Shown here piece after piece: positions 61,361 through 64,000 of a stretch of 64,000 bases of DNA. A model generated the notes under the pieces. That model did no database searches. It saw nothing but the letters and a program-made list of their open reading frames with translations, and was not told the origin of the DNA. The stretch spans positions 4,521,101 through 4,585,100 of the forward strand of contig NZ_CP036455.1 of assembly GCF_004323735.1 (NCBI RefSeq). The letters are read 5' to 3'. The stretch is from Streptomonospora litoralis. GTDB taxonomy: Bacteria; Actinomycetota; Actinomycetes; Streptosporangiales; Streptosporangiaceae. The translations under genes were made by a program, and so were the position numbers. The number at the start of each line of letters is the position of its first letter. Position 1 is the stretch's first letter.

Positions 61361-62065
61361 ATGACGGAACCGGTGGACGAAGACACCACCCGTAGCCAGA
61401 CGGAGACCGCTGACGACGGCTTCGACGAGGGCGGCGAGGCGGCCGCACCCGCGCGGCGCCGCCGCAGCGTGCCGCTGCTGATCGCGGCTCCCCTCGTTCT
61501 CGCGGCACTCATCGGGGGCTACCTGGTGGGGCGCCCGGCGTACCCGGTGGACAGCTCCGCCGACGCCGGCTTCCTGCGCGACATGAGCGTCCACCACGCC
61601 CAGGCCGTGGAGATGTCGCTGATCGTACGGGAGGAGGCCGACGACGAGGTGCTGCGGATCATGGCTACCGACATCCTGCGCACCCAGCAGGAGCAGATCG
61701 GCCGGATGCAGGGCTGGCTGGTGCAGTGGGACCTGCCAGCCCGCGGCGCACGGCCGGCGATGGCCTGGATGTCCGGGCACGGCGGCCACGGATCGGGCGG
61801 ACAGCCGCCCGAGCGCATGAGCGGCATGGCCTCGGAGGCCGAGATGCAAGACCTGCGCGAGGCCGAGGGCGAGGATGCGGAGATCCTCTTCCTGCAGCTG
61901 ATGATCGACCACCACGAGGGCGGCATCGACATGGCCGAGGCGGCGGTCGACCTCGCACGGAATCAGATGGTGGTCGGCTTCGCCGACGGCATGATCGCGA
62001 CGCAGCAGAGCGAGATCGACGCCATGGAGGGCATGCTGCGCGACCGCGGCGCCGAGGTGACCTGA
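61361..62065 (+). CDS. DUF305 protein
   Basis: A 234-residue protein from the ATG at 61361. After a cytoplasmic acidic N-terminus there is one membrane helix (about 34-54) and the DUF305 domain, with histidines in DMSVHHAQAVEMS and MIDHHEGGIDMA and methionine-rich stretches (GMASEAEMQ) suggesting copper binding. DUF305 proteins act in copper handling in several genomes; here the proof is only sequence pattern. Partner of the divergent DUF3105 gene. Confidence 0.9.
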   Translation: MTEPVDEDTTRSQTETADDGFDEGGEAAAPARRRRSVPLLIAAPLVLAALIGGYLVGRPAYPVDSSADAGFLRDMSVHHAQAVEMSLIVREEADDEVLRIMATDILRTQQEQIGRMQGWLVQWDLPARGARPAMAWMSGHGGHGSGGQPPERMSGMASEAEMQDLREAEGEDAEILFLQLMIDHHEGGIDMAEAAVDLARNQMVVGFADGMIATQQSEIDAMEGMLRDRGAEVT

Positions 62066-62110
62066 GCAGCGCGCCGGTCCGCCGCGGCACGCCGCCCCTG
62101 ACATGCGTCC

Positions 62111-62147
62111 GCCGGGCCCGCGCCGCCCGGATCGACGCGGGCCCGGC
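62111..62147. terminator. Hairpin terminator after DUF305 gene
   Basis: GCCGGGCCCGCG (62111-62122) pairs perfectly with CGCGGGCCCGGC (62136-62147), loop of 13 bases, 45 bases after the DUF305 stop. It separates the DUF305 transcript from cydAB. Confidence 0.7.
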
Positions 62148-62180
62148 GTCCCGGGTGATGTGTACCTCCCCCGGCCCCGG

Positions 62181-62222
62181 TCGACTTACGACGCCGTGTA
62201 GAACTACAGTTCGTAGTACTAC
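62181..62222 (+). promoter_or_regulatory. cydA promoter region with overlapping palindromes
   Basis: A possible -35 TCGACT (62181-62186) and -10 TACAGT (62205-62210) are spaced 18 bases. Two palindromes overlap the -10 and start: GAACT-AC-AGTTC (62201-62212) and GTAGTACTAC (62213-62222). They are good candidate operators; they do not match the Rex consensus TGTGAAC-n3-GTTCACA. Confidence 0.5.
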
Positions 62223-62257
62223 GGGTCGTCGACATAGGGAGCCTTGGAGAGGCGGGC

Positions 62258-63787
62258 ATGGACGCTCTGGATCTCGCACGGTGGCAGTTCGGCATCACGA
62301 CCATCTACCACTTCCTGTTCGTGCCGCTGACGATCGGCCTGTCGGTCATCGTCGCCTCCCTGCAGACCGCCTGGTACCGCACCGGCAAGCACCAGTACCT
62401 GCAGGCGACCAAGTTCTTCGGCAAGCTCTTCCTGATCAACTTCGCCATGGGCGTGGTGACGGGCATCGTGCAGGAGTTCCAGTTCGGGATGAACTGGAGC
62501 GAGTACTCCCGCTTCGTCGGCGACGTCTTCGGGGCCCCGCTGGCTCTGGAGGCCCTGCTGGCCTTCTTCCTGGAGTCCACTTTCATCGGTCTGTGGATCT
62601 TCGGCTGGGACAAGCTGCCGCGCAGGGTCCACCTCGCCTGCATCTGGGCCGCTGCCGTCGGCACCAACCTGTCCGCCTACTTCATCCTCGCGGCCAACGC
62701 CTGGATGCGGCACCCCGTCGGCTTCAGCCGCAACCCCGAGACGGGCCGCGCCGAGCTGACCGACATCTGGGCGGTACTCGCCAACAACCAGGCGTGGTCC
62801 ACCTACCTGCACGTCCTCGCCGCGGCCTTCATCACCGCCGGCATGTTCGTGGCCGCGGTCAGCGCCTACAAGCTCTGGAGTTCCCGCCCGGCCGCGAACG
62901 GCGACGGCGAAGCGGCCGAGGCCGCCGGGCGCGCGGCCGGTGCAGCGGGGCGCGGCACCGGCGCAGCGGGGACGGACGGCGATCCCGCCGGGCGGACACC
63001 GGCGGGCCGCGAGCGCGAACTGTTCCGCACCACCCTGCGGGCGGGTATGGTCGTCACCCTCATCGCCGGGGTCCTGGCGGTCTACTCCGGAGACCACCAG
63101 GCCAAGCTGGCCGCCGCCTACGAACCGATGAAGCTCGCCGCGGCCGAGGCCCACTGGGAGACCGAGGAGAGCGCTTCCTTCTCCGCCTTCGCCGTGGGCG
63201 ACACCGAGGAGCGGCTGAACGTCATCGACGTCAACGTGCCGCATGTGCTCAGCTTTTTGGCCACCGGCGAGCTGGACGGCACGGTGCAGGGCGTCAACGA
63301 CCTCCAGCGGGAGTACGAGCAGATCTACGGCGAGGGCGACTACACCCCCAACGTCTTCATCCTGTACTGGGCGTTCCGGCTGATGATCGGGCTCGGCCTG
63401 TTCGGCGTGGCGGTGTCGGCTCTGGGCCTGTGGCTGACGCGGCGCCGCCGCCTGCCGACGACCCGCTGGTTCTACTACGGGGCGATCGCTGCCCTGCCCG
63501 CCGCGCTGGCCGCCAACATCCTGGGCTGGATCCTCACCGAGATGGGCCGCCAACCCTGGACCGTGCACGGCGAACTGCTCACCGCCGCCAGCGTCTCCCC
63601 CGGCGTCAGCCTGGGCACCGTCGCGTTCTCGCTGGCGATGTTCACCGCGGTCTACGGGGTGCTCGCCGTCGTCGAGGCGGGACTGCTGTGGCGCTACATC
63701 AAGGCCGGACCCTCCCACGTCGTCCCCGACCGGGACGACGAGGACGAGTCCGGCTCCGAGCCCCCCGTCCCGGCCTTCGTCTACTAG
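62258..63787 (+). CDS. cydA: Cytochrome bd ubiquinol oxidase subunit I
   Basis: A 509-residue membrane oxidase subunit with about nine helices from the ATG at 62258. The first helix holds the haem-ligand His18 (ITTIYHFLF); later features include the GRQPWTV motif near the C-terminus. The Q-loop is of the short type. A Gly/Ala-rich cytoplasmic insert occurs at about 210-250. It reduces oxygen to water with low proton yield, for microaerobic or stressed growth. cydB follows after 12 bases. Confidence 0.96.
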   Translation: MDALDLARWQFGITTIYHFLFVPLTIGLSVIVASLQTAWYRTGKHQYLQATKFFGKLFLINFAMGVVTGIVQEFQFGMNWSEYSRFVGDVFGAPLALEALLAFFLESTFIGLWIFGWDKLPRRVHLACIWAAAVGTNLSAYFILAANAWMRHPVGFSRNPETGRAELTDIWAVLANNQAWSTYLHVLAAAFITAGMFVAAVSAYKLWSSRPAANGDGEAAEAAGRAAGAAGRGTGAAGTDGDPAGRTPAGRERELFRTTLRAGMVVTLIAGVLAVYSGDHQAKLAAAYEPMKLAAAEAHWETEESASFSAFAVGDTEERLNVIDVNVPHVLSFLATGELDGTVQGVNDLQREYEQIYGEGDYTPNVFILYWAFRLMIGLGLFGVAVSALGLWLTRRRRLPTTRWFYYGAIAALPAALAANILGWILTEMGRQPWTVHGELLTAASVSPGVSLGTVAFSLAMFTAVYGVLAVVEAGLLWRYIKAGPSHVVPDRDDEDESGSEPPVPAFVY

Positions 63788-63799
63788 GAGCCGACGACC

Positions 63800-64000
63800 A
63801 TGGAACTCCCCGACATCTGGTTCATCGCCATCGCCATCCTGTGGACGGGCTACTTCGTGCTGGAGGGCTTCGACTTCGGCGTGGGGGTGCTGCTCCCGTT
63901 CGTCGGCAAAGACGACACCGACAGGCGGGTCATGATCAACTCGATCGGGCCGGTCTGGGACGGCAACGAGGTGTGGCTGATCACCGCGGCAGGCGCGATG
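63800..64000 (+). CDS. cydB: Cytochrome bd oxidase subunit II, N-terminal fragment
   Basis: Only the first 67 residues are in the window, cut by its end. The sequence [20 protein letters not shown] followed by [20 protein letters not shown] is the standard CydB start, and [17 protein letters not shown] follows. It is the second subunit of the oxidase. ATG at 63800 with GGAG upstream, 12 bases after cydA. Confidence 0.96.
   Translation, partial: MELPDIWFIAIAILWTGYFVLEGFDFGVGVLLPFVGKDDTDRRVMINSIGPVWDGNEVWLITAAGAM

Noticed and set aside
62181-62222. Rex operator
   Set aside because: The palindromes do not match the TGTGAAC-n3-GTTCACA pattern.

Overview
The window is very GC-rich and reads as one stretch of chromosome from a filamentous actinomycete. 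A Nocardiopsaceae-type genome (Nocardiopsis, Streptomonospora or a relative) is the best guess. The reasons are the strong GC3 bias, frequent GTG starts, leaderless promoters, the actinobacterial gene order rpsB-tsf-pyrH-frr-cdsA-rlmN and rpsP-KH-rimM-trmD-rplS-lepB-DUF2469-yraN-comM-dprA, and actinobacterial families such as DUF2469, DUF3515, DUF3105 and PucR. The genus is an inference.

Layout. 1-3 kb: end of a sugar ABC transporter (two permeases) followed by a GH127 beta-L-arabinofuranosidase-type enzyme. 3-10 kb: nitrogen and amino-acid catabolism (nitrilase-fold amidase, class III aminotransferase, PucR and Lrp regulators), invaded by a TnpB-only IS605-type element whose tnpB is frameshifted. 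10-16 kb: a VTT/DedA-like protein, rlmN, a suppressor-of-fused domain protein, and an ArsR-MFS pair with a well-formed leaderless promoter. 15-20 kb: cdsA-frr-pyrH-tsf-rpsB. 20-27.6 kb: an M23-like secreted protein, xerC, a large hairpin-rich repeat (copy A), dprA, comM, yraN. 27.7-35.5 kb: DUF2469, lepB, rplS, trmD, rimM, a KH protein, rpsP, ffh and a lipoprotein. 36-43.6 kb: amtB with candidate GlnR boxes, an ABC-2 exporter, ftsY, and a cobalamin-type uptake pair under a recognisable cobalamin riboswitch. 43.6-51.4 kb: smc, a small coiled-coil protein, acylphosphatase, mutM, rnc, rpmF, yceD. 51.4-53.3 kb: the second repeat copy (B). 53.4-57.4 kb: coaD, rsmD, recG, rpmB. 57.5-64 kb: a membrane-anchored CBM2 protein, thiL, a RAM-domain protein, DUF3515, DUF3105 and DUF305 proteins, and cydAB (cydB cut by the window end).

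Most genes are housekeeping: translation and ribosome biogenesis (rpsB, tsf, frr, rpsP, rimM, trmD, rplS, rpmF, rpmB, rlmN, rsmD), protein targeting (ffh, ftsY, lepB), chromosome maintenance (smc, xerC, recG, mutM, dprA) and cofactor supply (coaD, thiL, cobalamin uptake). Several usual actinobacterial neighbours are absent from their expected slots here: glnK-glnD between amtB and ffh, whiG near dprA-rpsB, rnhB near lepB, and ddl-gpsA after DUF3515.

The most unusual content is a pair of related non-coding elements, at about 22.14-23.62 kb and 51.56-53.23 kb. Each has a hairpin-rich core of about 0.8 kb that includes a 168-bp block identical in both copies. The core is flanked on the left by direct copies, and on the right by inverted copies, of a unit of about 140 bp. 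At least one hairpin stem shows compensatory base changes between the copies, which points to selection on a folded RNA or single-stranded DNA.
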